Shown: positions 6,568 to 15,223, counted from the stretch's first letter. The stretch is DNA of 31,166 nt from Syntrophaceae bacterium UBA2251 (GCA_002347815.1 DDXV01000008.1:29803-60968), one strand, 5' to 3'. Numbers and translations: made by a program. Notes: a model not told the origin generated them from the sequence alone.

Positions 6568-7512
6568 ATGAACGCCTCCATGGACATCCAAAACCCGAAA
6601 ATTCTGGAAATCATGGCGTGTCTATCCCGCTACCTGTACGGGAAGGACCTCGCCTTGAAGCTCGCCCTGATCACCTGCTGCTCCCGGGGACACCTCCTGA
6701 TCGAGGACCTCCCCGGTCTGGGCAAGACCGTCCTGGCGCTCTCCATCGCCCGCGTCCTGGGGCTGACCTTCGGACGTATCCAGTGTACGAGCGACTTGCT
6801 GCCAACGGACATCACGGGCCTGTCCATCTACAACAAGAACACGGCGGAGTTCGAGTTCCGCCCCGGTCCGGTTTTCAACCACATCGTGCTCGTCGACGAG
6901 ATCAACCGGGCCACCCCGAAAACCCAGAGCGCGCTGCTCGAGGCGATGGGGGAAAAGCAGACGACGATCGAGGGCAAGACCTACCTCCACCCCCAGCCGT
7001 TCTTCGTCATCGCCACCCAGAACCCCGTGGAGCACTTCGGCGCCTTCCCCCTGCCCGAGTCCCAGATGGACCGTTTCATGATGCAGATCCGGATCGGCTA
7101 TCCTTCCGGCGACGAGGAAAAGGAGATCCTGAAGCAGGGGAGCAGCCGCCGGGAGCTGGACCGGATCGCCCCTCTCTTCTCGCGCGACGAGGTCGTGGAG
7201 ATGCACCGGCGGACCAACGCGGAGGTCCACGTCTCGGAAAAGATCCTGGGGTATATTCTGGACATCGTCGCCGCATCGCGGCGCCATCCCTACATCCGCG
7301 CCGGCATCTCGACCCGGGGGGCGCTGGCCGTCACCGCCTCCGCCCGGACCTACGCCTATTTCTGCGGCCGGGATTTCGTCATCCCGGAAGACATCCGCGA
7401 ACTGGCCCCCTTTACCCTGCCGCACCGCCTCCTGATCAAGGAGGAATACGAAAGCCTCGACAAGAAGGAGTTGGTCCAATCGATCCTCGACACGGTCAAG
7501 ATCCCGGCGTAA
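6568..7512 (+). CDS. MoxR-family AAA+ ATPase
   Basis: A 314-residue AAA+ ATPase with Walker A EDLPGLGKT (46-54), Walker B IVLVDEINRA (Asp110/Glu111), sensor 1 ATQNP (149-153) and the MoxR-typical FPLPESQMDRF. MoxR proteins act as chaperones that mature or insert cofactors into partner proteins, often ones with VWA domains. Here the partner genes are DUF58 and a transglutaminase, a very common trio whose exact job is not settled. GGAGAAG lies 5 nt before the ATG at 6568; a second in-frame ATG at 6580 is less well placed. It is the first gene of a tight operon and its stop touches the next coding frame. Confidence 0.93.
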   Translation: MNASMDIQNPKILEIMACLSRYLYGKDLALKLALITCCSRGHLLIEDLPGLGKTVLALSIARVLGLTFGRIQCTSDLLPTDITGLSIYNKNTAEFEFRPGPVFNHIVLVDEINRATPKTQSALLEAMGEKQTTIEGKTYLHPQPFFVIATQNPVEHFGAFPLPESQMDRFMMQIRIGYPSGDEEKEILKQGSSRRELDRIAPLFSRDEVVEMHRRTNAEVHVSEKILGYILDIVAASRRHPYIRAGISTRGALAVTASARTYAYFCGRDFVIPEDIRELAPFTLPHRLLIKEEYESLDKKELVQSILDTVKIPA

Positions 7513-7541
7513 TCCAGATCACGCGGGCCGGCTGGATCTAC

Positions 7542-8396
7542 ATGGCCCTGACGCTCTTCCTCGGCATTGCGGCGATCAACACGGGCAACAACCTCGTGTA
7601 CATGATCGTCGCCGCCCTGCTCTCCTTCCTCCTGATTTCGGGCTTCTACGGCAAGCGCAACCTGAGCCGGCTCACCGTCGACGTCACTTTCCCCGAGGAG
7701 GTGTTCGCCCGGACCGAAACCCTCGCCACCGTCGTTCTCGCCAACCGGCGGCGCTATCTGCCCGCCTTTCTGATGCGCGTCTCCCTGGGGGGGACCTCCG
7801 TCCTCTTCCCCTATCTGGAAGCCGGACGCCGGGCCTCCCGGTCCGCGCGCCTGACCTTCGCCGAACGGGGGCGCCAGGCGGTCGCGCCCCGGTATCTGGC
7901 CTCATCGTTTCCCTTCCGTTTTTTCATCCGCTTCCGGCGCCTGGAAGGCGACGTGGCCGCCCTGGTCTATCCCGAACCGAAGCCCGGATCGGTCGGTCGG
8001 GAGGAGGGCCGTTCCCGTTCCCGGCCGTCGGAGGCCGGTCTGGACCGGACCGGCGCGGGCACGGATCTCTTGTCCATCCGCCCCTATCTCGTGGGCGATC
8101 CCCTCAAGTACATCCACTGGAAGGCAAGCGCCCGGACGGACCGCCTGCAGACCAAGGAGTTCACCCTCCCGGCCGTGCCGCCCCTCCTGCTCGACATGGC
8201 CCGAGTTTCCGGCCCCCTCGAAGGCCGGCTGTCCATCCTGACCTTCTGGGTGCTCGCCCTGTTCCGGAAAGGCGTCCCGGTGGGCCTGAAGATGGGCGAG
8301 ACCCTCTATCCGCCCGTCCATTCGCCCCACCAGAAACACCTCCTGCTCCGGGCGCTGGCCCTTTACGGACACGAAGGCGCGGATCATGAAGGTTGA
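7542..8396 (+). CDS. DUF58-family protein with N-terminal membrane helices
   Basis: Begins with two membrane helices (MALTLFLGIAAINTGNNLVY and IVAALLSFLLISGFYG), then a beta-rich region and the DUF58 hallmark RPYLVGDPLKYIHWKASART. It is usually encoded with MoxR and TgpA and is thought to be their membrane partner. Family N-termini begin roughly xxxTRAGWIY, which here would be read from 7509-7541 (VIQITRAGWIY). The expected start codon position at 7509 is GTA, so the first standard start is the ATG at 7542, which lacks a good ribosome site and trims about 11 residues. An ATC at 7512 is the only other candidate. The last 11 bp overlap the next gene. I give the ATG for safety; the true start is probably upstream. 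Confidence 0.85.
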   Translation: MALTLFLGIAAINTGNNLVYMIVAALLSFLLISGFYGKRNLSRLTVDVTFPEEVFARTETLATVVLANRRRYLPAFLMRVSLGGTSVLFPYLEAGRRASRSARLTFAERGRQAVAPRYLASSFPFRFFIRFRRLEGDVAALVYPEPKPGSVGREEGRSRSRPSEAGLDRTGAGTDLLSIRPYLVGDPLKYIHWKASARTDRLQTKEFTLPAVPPLLLDMARVSGPLEGRLSILTFWVLALFRKGVPVGLKMGETLYPPVHSPHQKHLLLRALALYGHEGADHEG

Positions 8397-10311
8397 GGGC
8401 GTCCTCAAGATCCTGACCTATGCCCTTGCCCTGACGGGATTCGTGTCCGTGGCCACCCACGCCGGGGGCGTCTTCGTCGCCGGATTCATCGCCCTGATGC
8501 TTCCGGCCGCCTGGCGGGACTGGCGCCGTCCCTTCGTCGTGCCCCGGTGGATCCTGAACGCGCTGGCGGTGGCCATGGTCATCGTCACCTTCCTCCGGCT
8601 GCGAATCGACAACATCGTGGCGCCGGCCGTGGACATCCTGCTCGTCATGATCGCCCTGAAATTCATGGAGGACAAGCAAGCGCGGGATTACCTCCAGATC
8701 TTCGTCCTGTCCCTCCTCCTGCTGGCGGGCTCCTCGCTGCTGTCGCTGGACATGATCTTTCTCGCCTATCTGATCGCCTTTCTCTTCCTCCTGTCCTCCG
8801 CCACGGTCCTGCTGGCCTACTTCACGGAAGACCCCGCCCTCGTCCTGCCCCGTCGCACGTTGACCGCCATCACCGTCAAGCCCCTCCTGATTCCCCTGGT
8901 CGCCCTGCCGGTGACGGTCCTTCTGTTCGTCCTCCTCCCGCGGACGAGCCACCCCTTTTTCGATTTTCTGAACCGGAACGGTCCGGTCACCAGCGGTTTC
9001 ACCGACCACGTGCGTCTCGGCGGCGTGGCGGACATCCAGGAGGACACGACCGTCGCCTTCCGGGTTGCCATGGGGCGGCTCGACGAGGACGCGCCGTACT
9101 GGCGGGGCATCGTGTTCGACCACTTCGACGGCCGGACCTGGAAGACCCTCCGGACCCCGCCCGCGGCGACGTTCCACATTCCCACGCCGACCCGGCGCGT
9201 CCGCTACACCGTCTACCTGGAGCCCGCGGACAACCGCTGGCTGTTCACCCTGGACAAGCCCGTCTTTGTTTCCCTCCGGAACGCCCGCGGGGGCGGGGAT
9301 CTCGTGTATACCCTGCCGGATCCGATTCTCCGGAAGATCCGGTACGAAGGCGTCTCAGTCCCCGCCGACGCCTTCACCCCCACCCACGAAAATCCCGGGG
9401 CGTACCTCGACCTGCCCCCGGGGCTGGAGGACATCCGGGCCCTGACGGCCGGCCTCACCCGGGGCCTGGCCCCCCTCCCGGCCGTCAGGGCCCTCCACGG
9501 CTACCTGCACCACGGCCCCTTCCGCTACGCCCTCTCGGATCTCCCCCGCTCGTCCCGGCCGCTCCAGGATTTTCTCTTCCGTCACCGTTACGGAAACTGC
9601 GAATATTTCGCGTCGGCCATGACCGTCATGGCGCGTTCGGCGGGGATCCCCGCCCGCCTGGTCGGCGGCTATCGCGGCGGGTATTATCACGACCTGGGCG
9701 GGTATTACGCGGTGCTTCAGAAAAACGCCCACGTCTGGACGGAGGTCTGGCTGGAAGGACGCGGCTGGCTGCGCGTCGATCCGACGCCGGCCGCCCTTTC
9801 GACCGCGACCTCCGCTTGGCAGGGAGGTTTCGGGTTCCGCGTGCGCATGATCTTCGATCTGCTTGAATATTACTGGAACATCAACGTCATCGCCTATGAT
9901 CTCCAGAAGCAGTTCCGCCTTCTGACGACCCTGGAGCGGACGCTCCGGAACCCGGACTGGCACCTGTCCCTCGACCCCGGACAACGTCTATGGGGCGGCA
10001 GCGCGCTCCTGATCCTCCTGGCCCTGGCCGGCGCTCTCCTTCTGCGCCGGTGGACATGGCCGACGCCGGAGGAACGGCTCCTGGCACGCTTCCACCGGCG
10101 CCTCGCCCGCCTCGGGCATGCGCGCCGTCCCGGCGAAGGCCTCGAGGCGTTTATCGCCCGCCTCCCCGCGGACGTTCCCCGGCGACAAGCGGAAATTTTT
10201 GTGGCGGAGTTCGAGCGTTTCTATTACAAGGATATCGCCATCCCGAAACGCGAACGCGCCCGCCTCTCCGCCCTGATCCGGGCGATCCCCGGACGCCGGC
10301 CGGAGGGATGA
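8386..10311 (+). CDS. TgpA-like membrane transglutaminase (DUF3488, transglutaminase core, DUF4129)
   Basis: A 641-residue protein. The N-terminal 190 residues hold several membrane helices (DUF3488). A periplasmic transglutaminase/protease-fold core follows with the full catalytic triad: Cys405 (GNCEYFASAM), His449 (NAHVWTEVW) and Asp465 (RVDPTP). A further helix (near 545-560) precedes a DUF4129-like C-terminal domain ending in ERFYY. TgpA of Pseudomonas is a needed inner-membrane protein with this layout; the substrate is uncertain, with peptide or cell-wall crosslinking or cleavage proposed. It overlaps the DUF58 gene by 11 bp, so translation is likely coupled. All active residues are present, so it should be active. 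Confidence 0.92.
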   Translation: MKVEGVLKILTYALALTGFVSVATHAGGVFVAGFIALMLPAAWRDWRRPFVVPRWILNALAVAMVIVTFLRLRIDNIVAPAVDILLVMIALKFMEDKQARDYLQIFVLSLLLLAGSSLLSLDMIFLAYLIAFLFLLSSATVLLAYFTEDPALVLPRRTLTAITVKPLLIPLVALPVTVLLFVLLPRTSHPFFDFLNRNGPVTSGFTDHVRLGGVADIQEDTTVAFRVAMGRLDEDAPYWRGIVFDHFDGRTWKTLRTPPAATFHIPTPTRRVRYTVYLEPADNRWLFTLDKPVFVSLRNARGGGDLVYTLPDPILRKIRYEGVSVPADAFTPTHENPGAYLDLPPGLEDIRALTAGLTRGLAPLPAVRALHGYLHHGPFRYALSDLPRSSRPLQDFLFRHRYGNCEYFASAMTVMARSAGIPARLVGGYRGGYYHDLGGYYAVLQKNAHVWTEVWLEGRGWLRVDPTPAALSTATSAWQGGFGFRVRMIFDLLEYYWNINVIAYDLQKQFRLLTTLERTLRNPDWHLSLDPGQRLWGGSALLILLALAGALLLRRWTWPTPEERLLARFHRRLARLGHARRPGEGLEAFIARLPADVPRRQAEIFVAEFERFYYKDIAIPKRERARLSALIRAIPGRRPEG

Positions 10312-10424
10312 CCGGGTCCGGGTCGACCGGGTCCTTATCCCCGGGCCTATCGACCATTGCCCTTGCATCCCGTCGTCGCCAGGGGCCTTTCATCCTTGAC
10401 CCCGGGTCCTTCATCCTTGACCCC
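10310..10424 (+). repeat. Short direct repeats between tgpA-like gene and cupin
   Basis: The 124-bp gap holds GACCGGGTCC twice with a 15-bp period (10310 and 10325) and TTCATCCTTGACCCC twice with a 21-bp period (10389 and 10410). The second copy ends just before the AGGAGG of the cupin gene. Role unknown; no promoter with both boxes was seen. Confidence 0.5.
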
Positions 10425-10435
10425 CAGGAGGTATT

Positions 10436-10756
10436 ATGCCCTTCATCGATCTCGCAACCCTCGCGGAGCGTGAAATGGCCCCCGGGTTCCGGGCCCGCTT
10501 CGTGCACACGGACCACATGACCCTGGCCTACTGGCATATCCGGGCCGGCGCCGCCCTGCCGGACCACGCACATCCGCACGAGCAGGTCACCAGCCTGATC
10601 GAGGGCGCCTTTTCGCTGACCGTGGACGGGGAAACCCGGACCCTCGCTCCGGGCGGGGTGGCGGTCATCCCCCCCGAGGTGCGCCACAGCGGCCGCGCGG
10701 AGACGGACTGCGTCATCATCGACGTTTTTCATCCCCCCCGCGACGACTACCGCTGA
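10436..10756 (+). CDS. Small single-domain cupin protein
   Basis: A 106-residue cupin_2 protein. Motif 1 reads GAALPDHAHPHEQVTSLIEG, giving the HxH and Glu metal ligands (HAHPHE), and motif 2 reads LAPGGVAVIPPEVRHSG with the second-motif His. Such proteins bind a divalent metal and serve as small isomerases, dioxygenases or ligand-binding domains; nothing here fixes which. A perfect AGGAGG ribosome site lies 4 nt before the ATG. It lies between the transglutaminase block and parA, about 160 bp from each promoter-bearing region, and seems unrelated to either. Possible redox or pectin-type 'cupin domain-containing protein' labels add no information. Confidence 0.85.
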   Translation: MPFIDLATLAEREMAPGFRARFVHTDHMTLAYWHIRAGAALPDHAHPHEQVTSLIEGAFSLTVDGETRTLAPGGVAVIPPEVRHSGRAETDCVIIDVFHPPRDDYR

Positions 10757-10840
10757 AACGCGCGGCGGGCTTCGTCCGGAAGAATCGTTTTCCCCCGTAA
10801 CCCCTTGTTTTTCCGGAGGCAAAATATATTGAAAAACCCC

Positions 10841-10869
10841 TTCAAAAAAGGGCCGTTTCGTGCTATGGT
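10841..10869 (+). promoter_or_regulatory. Candidate promoter of the parAB operon
   Basis: TTCAAA (10841-10846), 17 bp, TATGGT (10864-10869), about 50 bp before the parA ATG. Each box matches consensus at four of six positions. The surrounding 10757-10918 gap is more A+T-rich than the genes and holds nothing else I recognise. Confidence 0.4.
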
Positions 10870-10918
10870 CGGTCATCCGATGGCAAAATTTAACTACTTG
10901 AAATCATTAGAGTAAATA

Positions 10919-11689
10919 ATGGCAAAGATTCTCTGCATCGCCAACCAGAAGGGAGGGGTGGGAAAGACCACCACGGCCATCAATCTGGCCGCCTCGATCG
11001 CCGCCGCCGAGCGGCGGACGCTTCTGATCGACTGCGACGCCCAGGGCAATGCGAGCACCGGGCTGGGCGTCTCGCGGGAGGCGATCCGGGAGCAGAACCT
11101 CTACCAGGCCCTGATCGGCAAACGCCCCCTCACGGACGTCATCGTCGGGACCATGATCCCGCAGCTCGACATCGTCCCGGCCGACCAGGATCTGATCGGC
11201 ATCGAGGTGGAGTTCGTCCCGCTGCCGGACCGGGAAAAAAAGCTTCGTGCGCTGGTCCGGGAGCTCGAGACGCCCTACGAGTTCATCATCCTGGACTGCC
11301 CCCCGTCGCTGGGGTTCATGACCCTGAACGCGCTGGTCGCCGCCGACGCGCTGATCATCCCGCTGCAGTGCGAATACTTCGCCATGGAGGGTCTGGGCCA
11401 CCTGCTCAATACCCTGCGCCTGGTGAAGGCCCGCCTGAACCCCTCCCTGCAGCTGGGGGGGATTCTCCTGACCATGTTCGACACGCGGAACCTCCTGTCG
11501 CATCGGGTCAGCGAGGACGTCCGGCGGCATTTTGGGTCGAAGGTCTTTCAAACCTGTATTCCCCGCAACGTCCGGCTTTCGGAAAGTCCCTCCCATGGAC
11601 TTCCGATTCTTCTGTACGACATCCGGTCCCGGGGGGCCCTGTCCTATATGGACCTGGCCAAAGAAATTCTCGCCAACGGGAGGAGATAG
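10919..11689 (+). CDS. parA: Chromosome-partitioning ATPase ParA/Soj
   Basis: A 256-residue MinD/ParA ATPase. MAKILCIANQKGGVGKTTTA carries the deviant Walker A box KGGVGKTT (11-18), with LLIDCDAQGNAST (A' box) and ILDCPPSLGFMTLNAL (Walker B) following. ParA binds DNA non-specifically as an ATP dimer and, with ParB on parS sites, moves the newly copied origins apart; Soj forms also touch DnaA activity. Length is standard for a chromosomal ParA without an N-terminal HTH. The ribosome site before the ATG is weak (AGAG), but the start gives the normal N-terminus. parB follows with no gap, and dnaA comes next, so segregation and initiation genes sit together. Confidence 0.96.
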   Translation: MAKILCIANQKGGVGKTTTAINLAASIAAAERRTLLIDCDAQGNASTGLGVSREAIREQNLYQALIGKRPLTDVIVGTMIPQLDIVPADQDLIGIEVEFVPLPDREKKLRALVRELETPYEFIILDCPPSLGFMTLNALVAADALIIPLQCEYFAMEGLGHLLNTLRLVKARLNPSLQLGGILLTMFDTRNLLSHRVSEDVRRHFGSKVFQTCIPRNVRLSESPSHGLPILLYDIRSRGALSYMDLAKEILANGRR

Positions 11690-12535
11690 ATGCCGCCGAA
11701 ACAGTCCCTGGGAAAGGGTCTGGGGGCGATGTTCCCGGATCTTCTGACGGATGCCTCGAGTCGGCCCGCCTTCCTCATCTGCGGGATCGAGGCGCTTGTG
11801 CCCAACCGGTTCCAGCCCCGGCGGAACTTTCGCGACGCGGAGCAGCGTCAGCTTGTTCAGTCCATCCACCAGAACGGGATCGTTCAGCCGATCCTCGTCC
11901 GGAGGGCCGACGAGGGGTACGAGATCATCGCCGGCGAACGGCGCTGGCGCGCCGCCCAGGAAGCCGGCCTGAATGAGGTGCCGGTGATCGTCCGGGAGGC
12001 AACGGACCGGGATCTGGCCGAGGTGTCGCTCATCGAAAACCTCCAGCGGGAGGACCTGGACCCCATCGAGGAGGCCAACGCCTACCAGACCCTCATGGAG
12101 ACCTTCGGCCTGTCCCAGGAGGAGGTTTCGTCCCGGGTCGGACGGGAGCGCTCCACGGTGGCGAATACGGTCCGGCTGCTCAAGCTGCCCGGGGAGGCCC
12201 GGCAGGCGATCGTCGACCGTAAGATCAGCGCCGGCCATGGCCGCGCCCTTCTGGCCCTGGACACGGCGGGGGAACAGCGCCGCGCCCTGGCCCAGGTCCT
12301 CAAAAAACGTCTGAGCGTCCGGGAAACGGAAGCCCTGGTGCAGCGCTCCAAGCGTCCGACCCCGCTGGCGGCGGCGAAACGCCGGGACCCGTACGTTGCG
12401 GACCTGGAGCGGACCCTGTCGAAGACCGTGAAGTCCCCCGTGAAGATCCATCAGGGACGCAAGAAGGGTTACATCCAGATTGCCTTTCAGAATACCGAGG
12501 AATTGAACCGCCTTTCCCGGTTGCTTCTGGGCTAA
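11690..12535 (+). CDS. parB: Chromosome-partitioning protein ParB/Spo0J
   Basis: A 281-residue ParB. The start QSLGKGLGAMFPD is typical. The CTP-binding N-domain has QPRRNF, IAGERRWRAA (C-motif-like) and SLIENLQREDLDPIEEA. The central HTH is LSQEEVSSRVGRERSTVANT. A C-terminal dimer domain follows (YVADLERTLSKTVKSPVKI...GYIQIAF). ParB loads at parS sites as a CTP clamp and spreads along DNA. The ATG directly follows the parA stop, with AGGAGA overlapping that stop. No consensus parS (TGTTNCACGTGAAACA-like) was found anywhere in the window, so the loading site must lie outside or differ. Confidence 0.96.
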   Translation: MPPKQSLGKGLGAMFPDLLTDASSRPAFLICGIEALVPNRFQPRRNFRDAEQRQLVQSIHQNGIVQPILVRRADEGYEIIAGERRWRAAQEAGLNEVPVIVREATDRDLAEVSLIENLQREDLDPIEEANAYQTLMETFGLSQEEVSSRVGRERSTVANTVRLLKLPGEARQAIVDRKISAGHGRALLALDTAGEQRRALAQVLKKRLSVRETEALVQRSKRPTPLAAAKRRDPYVADLERTLSKTVKSPVKIHQGRKKGYIQIAFQNTEELNRLSRLLLG

Positions 12536-12549
12536 GCCGTTGCATTCAT

Positions 12550-12569
12550 TTATCCACAGGTGTGGATAG
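12550..12569. promoter_or_regulatory. Paired inverted DnaA boxes upstream of dnaA (part of oriC / dnaA autoregulation)
   Basis: A perfect DnaA box TTATCCACA (12550-12558) faces a one-mismatch box on the other strand (12561-12569), forming TATCCACA-GG-TGTGGATA. It lies 24 bp before the dnaA start, a usual place for DnaA to control its own gene and take part in origin melting. Confidence 0.8.
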
Positions 12570-12592
12570 CCTTGTTGACAAGGATGTGGGTC

Positions 12593-13951
12593 ATGGAAAT
12601 TTTGTGGGAAAAAAGCACCGATATCCTCAAGGAAAAAATCAGCAGCCAGAATTTCGAGACCTGGATCAAACCGGTCCGGATTTCCGCCATGGATGGCCAA
12701 CAGATTCAGTTGACCGTTCCCAATAAATTTTTTCGGGACTGGCTCCTCGACAATTACATCTCGCTGATCCGGGAGGCCCTGAAGGCCGCCTCCGGCGTGG
12801 ATCTCCAGGTCGACTTTCGGATCGGCCGGGACGCGAAGTCTCCCGGCGGCGGTATTTCGGATCCGACCGGCGCCCCCGCGGTCCGCTCCCGGACGGCCCG
12901 CGCCAAGGCCCCCTCCCGCAACCACCCGACGCTGAACAACAATTACAGCTTCGAGCGTTTCGTGGTCGGGGCATGCAACCAGTTCGCCCACGCGGCCGCC
13001 GTCGCCGTCGCGGAGCAGCCGGCCAAACAGTACAACCCCCTGTTTATTTACGGCGGCGTCGGTCTGGGCAAAACGCACCTGCTCAATGCCATCGGTCTGC
13101 AGATGCTCTCCCTGTATCCGCAGCGGAACGTGGCCTACGTCTCCGCCGAAGAATTCATGAACGAGCTGATCAACTCGATCCGTTACGACAAGATGCCCCA
13201 GTTCCGGGAAAAGTACCGCCGCATCGACTGCATGCTGATCGACGATATCCAGTTCATCGCCGGCAAGGAACGGACCCAGGAGGAGTTTTTCCACACCTTC
13301 AACACCCTCCACGACGGCGGCAAACAGATCGTCGTCACGAGCGACAAATTTCCGAAAGACATCCCGAATCTGGAGGGGCGTCTGCGTTCCCGCTTCGAGT
13401 GGGGGCTGATCGCAGACATTCAGCCGCCGGAGATGGAAACCAAGATCGCCATCATCAAAAAGAAGGCCCAGGAAAACAACCTCGATCTCCCGCACAACGT
13501 GGCCAATTACATCGCCTCCAACGCCGAATCGAACATCCGGGAAATCGAGGGATTCATGATCCGGATCGGCGCCTTCTCCTCCTTGACGGGACGGGAGATC
13601 GACCTCGACCTGGTCCGGGAGGTGCTGAAAAAGATCCTGAAACAGCGCGAAAAGGAAGAAATTTCCATCGACGATATCGTCAAAACCGTGGCCGGAAAAC
13701 TCAACCTGAAAATCGCCGATATCAAATCCCCGAAGAAAAACAAGAACATGGTTCTTGGACGCCAGGTGGCCATGTTTCTGGCGCGCCAGTTGACCCCCGC
13801 CTCCTACCCGGACATCGGCGAGAAAATCGGCGGCAAGGACCACTCGACCGTGATTTACGCCTACCAGAAGATCGCCCGGTTGATGGAAACGGACGCCAAA
13901 CTGAAAAAAACGGTTCAGGACATCGAGGAGGTTTTGCAAAGCCGTTCCTAA
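12593..13951 (+). CDS. dnaA: Chromosomal replication initiator DnaA
   Basis: A 452-residue DnaA. Domain I reads MEILWEKSTDILKEKISSQN...FETWIKPV. A short proline/alanine-rich domain II follows. Domain III has NYSFERFVVGACNQFAHAAA, Walker A GGVGLGKT (154-161) and Walker B LIDDIQF. Domain IV has the signature GGKDHSTVIYAYQKI. It binds DnaA boxes and opens the origin. The ATG at 12593 is chosen over those at 12560 (GTG) and 12584 because it gives the family start and has AAGGA 8 nt upstream. DnaA boxes flank the gene on both sides. All motifs are intact and of normal length. Confidence 0.98.
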   Translation: MEILWEKSTDILKEKISSQNFETWIKPVRISAMDGQQIQLTVPNKFFRDWLLDNYISLIREALKAASGVDLQVDFRIGRDAKSPGGGISDPTGAPAVRSRTARAKAPSRNHPTLNNNYSFERFVVGACNQFAHAAAVAVAEQPAKQYNPLFIYGGVGLGKTHLLNAIGLQMLSLYPQRNVAYVSAEEFMNELINSIRYDKMPQFREKYRRIDCMLIDDIQFIAGKERTQEEFFHTFNTLHDGGKQIVVTSDKFPKDIPNLEGRLRSRFEWGLIADIQPPEMETKIAIIKKKAQENNLDLPHNVANYIASNAESNIREIEGFMIRIGAFSSLTGREIDLDLVREVLKKILKQREKEEISIDDIVKTVAGKLNLKIADIKSPKKNKNMVLGRQVAMFLARQLTPASYPDIGEKIGGKDHSTVIYAYQKIARLMETDAKLKKTVQDIEEVLQSRS

Positions 13952-13966
13952 CAGAAGACCACAGGG

Positions 13967-14090
13967 CCATCCACAGGACGGAATGGTCAATCATAGCGAT
14001 TTAAAAAGGAAACCGACGATGATTCAGATGTCCACAGGGCTTATTACTAATACTGTTTATGTTTATAATTAATCAACTTTAGTCTAAAAG
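13967..14090 (+). other. oriC: Candidate oriC unwinding region (dnaA-dnaN intergenic)
   Basis: The 153-bp gap after dnaA holds two imperfect DnaA boxes (CCATCCACA, 13967-13975; ATGTCCACA, 14028-14036). The second is followed by GGGC and then TTA-TTA-CTA-ATA (14041-14052), matching the box / GC step / DnaA-trio layout described for bacterial origins. The next 40 bases are strikingly A+T-rich (TTTATGTTTATAATTAATC). With the boxes upstream of dnaA this makes a two-part origin. The calls are by pattern only. Confidence 0.7.
14064..14069 (+). promoter_or_regulatory. Candidate dnaN -10 box
   Basis: A perfect TATAAT sits 35 bp before the dnaN start. The hexamer 17 bp upstream (TTATTA) is a weak -35 and falls within the proposed unwinding trios, so promoter and origin may overlap. 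Confidence 0.35.
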
Positions 14091-14104
14091 AAAGGATGGG
14101 AAAC

Positions 14105-15223
14105 ATGGAATTCACGACCCGCCGCGAGACAATCCTGGAAGGGGTGCAAAAGACCCTGGGAATTGTGGAAAAGAAGACCACCATGCCCATCTTGAACAAC
14201 GTCCTGGTCAGGGCGGAGCAGGGCCGGGTCAAACTGATGGCCACGGATCGGGAGATCGGTTTGATCACGCAGTACGACGCGGACGTATCCGCTGAGGGCG
14301 ACATCACGCTTTCCGCACGCAAATTATCGGAAATGCTTAGGGAACTTCAGGGGGAGACCATCCTGTTTCAAAAACAGGAGAACAATCAGGTCCTGATCAG
14401 TTGCGGAAAGGTGGTGTACCGGATTCCAGGGATTCCCGCCGAGGATTTTCCCCTGGTCGTCTTTGATGAGTCGGTGCGGCTGTATCCCATCAAGGCGCAG
14501 GTGCTGAGGGATCTGATCCGGAAGGTCTATTTCGCCATGTCGACGGACGACCTGCGCCGGAACCTCAATGGCGTCTTTTTTGAAACGGAAAAACAGGGGG
14601 AAGGCTGTCAGGTGAGGATGGTGGCCACGGACGGTCATCGTCTGGCGAAGGCCTGCGCCGGCGTCGAAGATCCGGGTTTTCTGGCCCTGGAAAAAGGGGT
14701 GATCCTGCCGCGGAAGGGGCTGGGCGAGATCCGGAAACTGTTGGAGGGGGAGGACGGCGATGTCGACGTCGCCATTGCGTCCGGGATGTGCATGATCAAG
14801 ACGGCCAATACGGTTTTGAAGGTCAGCCTGATCGATGCGGAATACCCTGATTATCGGCGGGTCATCCCCTCCGAGCCCGGAAAGCAGGTGACATTTGACA
14901 AGAATACGATTCTGCACGCATTTCGGAGCATGGGGGTCATGGCCAACGACCGGTACAGCGGGGTCATCGTCCGCCTGACGGAGAACCGGATGATCCTGAA
15001 TTCTCAGAATCCGGATGTCGGCGAGGCCAGCGACGAGATTGAGGTGGAGTATCGGGAGGCGGAGTTGGAAGTGGGGTACAACGTCCGTTACCTGATCGAT
15101 GCCCTGGAAGTGATCGACGAGAAGGACGTTGTCTTCGATGTTGGTGCGGGGATGAAACCAGGCGTGATACACCCCCTTGGAAATGAGCAGTATTTCTGCA
15201 TTATCATGCCCTTGAAACTTTAA
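14105..15223 (+). CDS. dnaN: DNA polymerase III beta subunit (sliding clamp)
   Basis: A 372-residue clamp with the three-domain repeat: MEFTTRRETILEGVQKTLGI, VRMVATDGHRLAKA in the second domain and a C-terminal YFCIIMPLKL close to the usual PMRL end. It forms the ring that tethers polymerase III to DNA. The ATG at 14105 is preferred over 14096 because AAAGGA then has 8-nt spacing and the family start MEFT/MKF is restored. It follows the origin gap and precedes gyrB by 40 bp. recF, which often lies between these two, is absent. Base composition is slightly less G+C-rich than in the gyr genes. Confidence 0.97.
   Translation: MEFTTRRETILEGVQKTLGIVEKKTTMPILNNVLVRAEQGRVKLMATDREIGLITQYDADVSAEGDITLSARKLSEMLRELQGETILFQKQENNQVLISCGKVVYRIPGIPAEDFPLVVFDESVRLYPIKAQVLRDLIRKVYFAMSTDDLRRNLNGVFFETEKQGEGCQVRMVATDGHRLAKACAGVEDPGFLALEKGVILPRKGLGEIRKLLEGEDGDVDVAIASGMCMIKTANTVLKVSLIDAEYPDYRRVIPSEPGKQVTFDKNTILHAFRSMGVMANDRYSGVIVRLTENRMILNSQNPDVGEASDEIEVEYREAELEVGYNVRYLIDALEVIDEKDVVFDVGAGMKPGVIHPLGNEQYFCIIMPLKL

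Noticed and set aside
12570..12583. TTGACA within CCTTGTTGACAAGG just before dnaA as a promoter
   Set aside because: A -10 box at the right distance would fall inside dnaA and none is there; the small dyad is noted only as part of the dnaA upstream region.
10907..13990. Very long open frame on the minus strand opposite parA, parB and dnaA
   Set aside because: High-G+C codon bias leaves the antisense frame open; the plus strand encodes three unmistakable genes and the antisense protein has no family motifs.
10757..14104. parS site near parAB/dnaA
   Set aside because: CACGTG cores elsewhere (such as near 9008 and 25718) lack the flanking TGTTN/NAACA arms, and none lies in this stretch.
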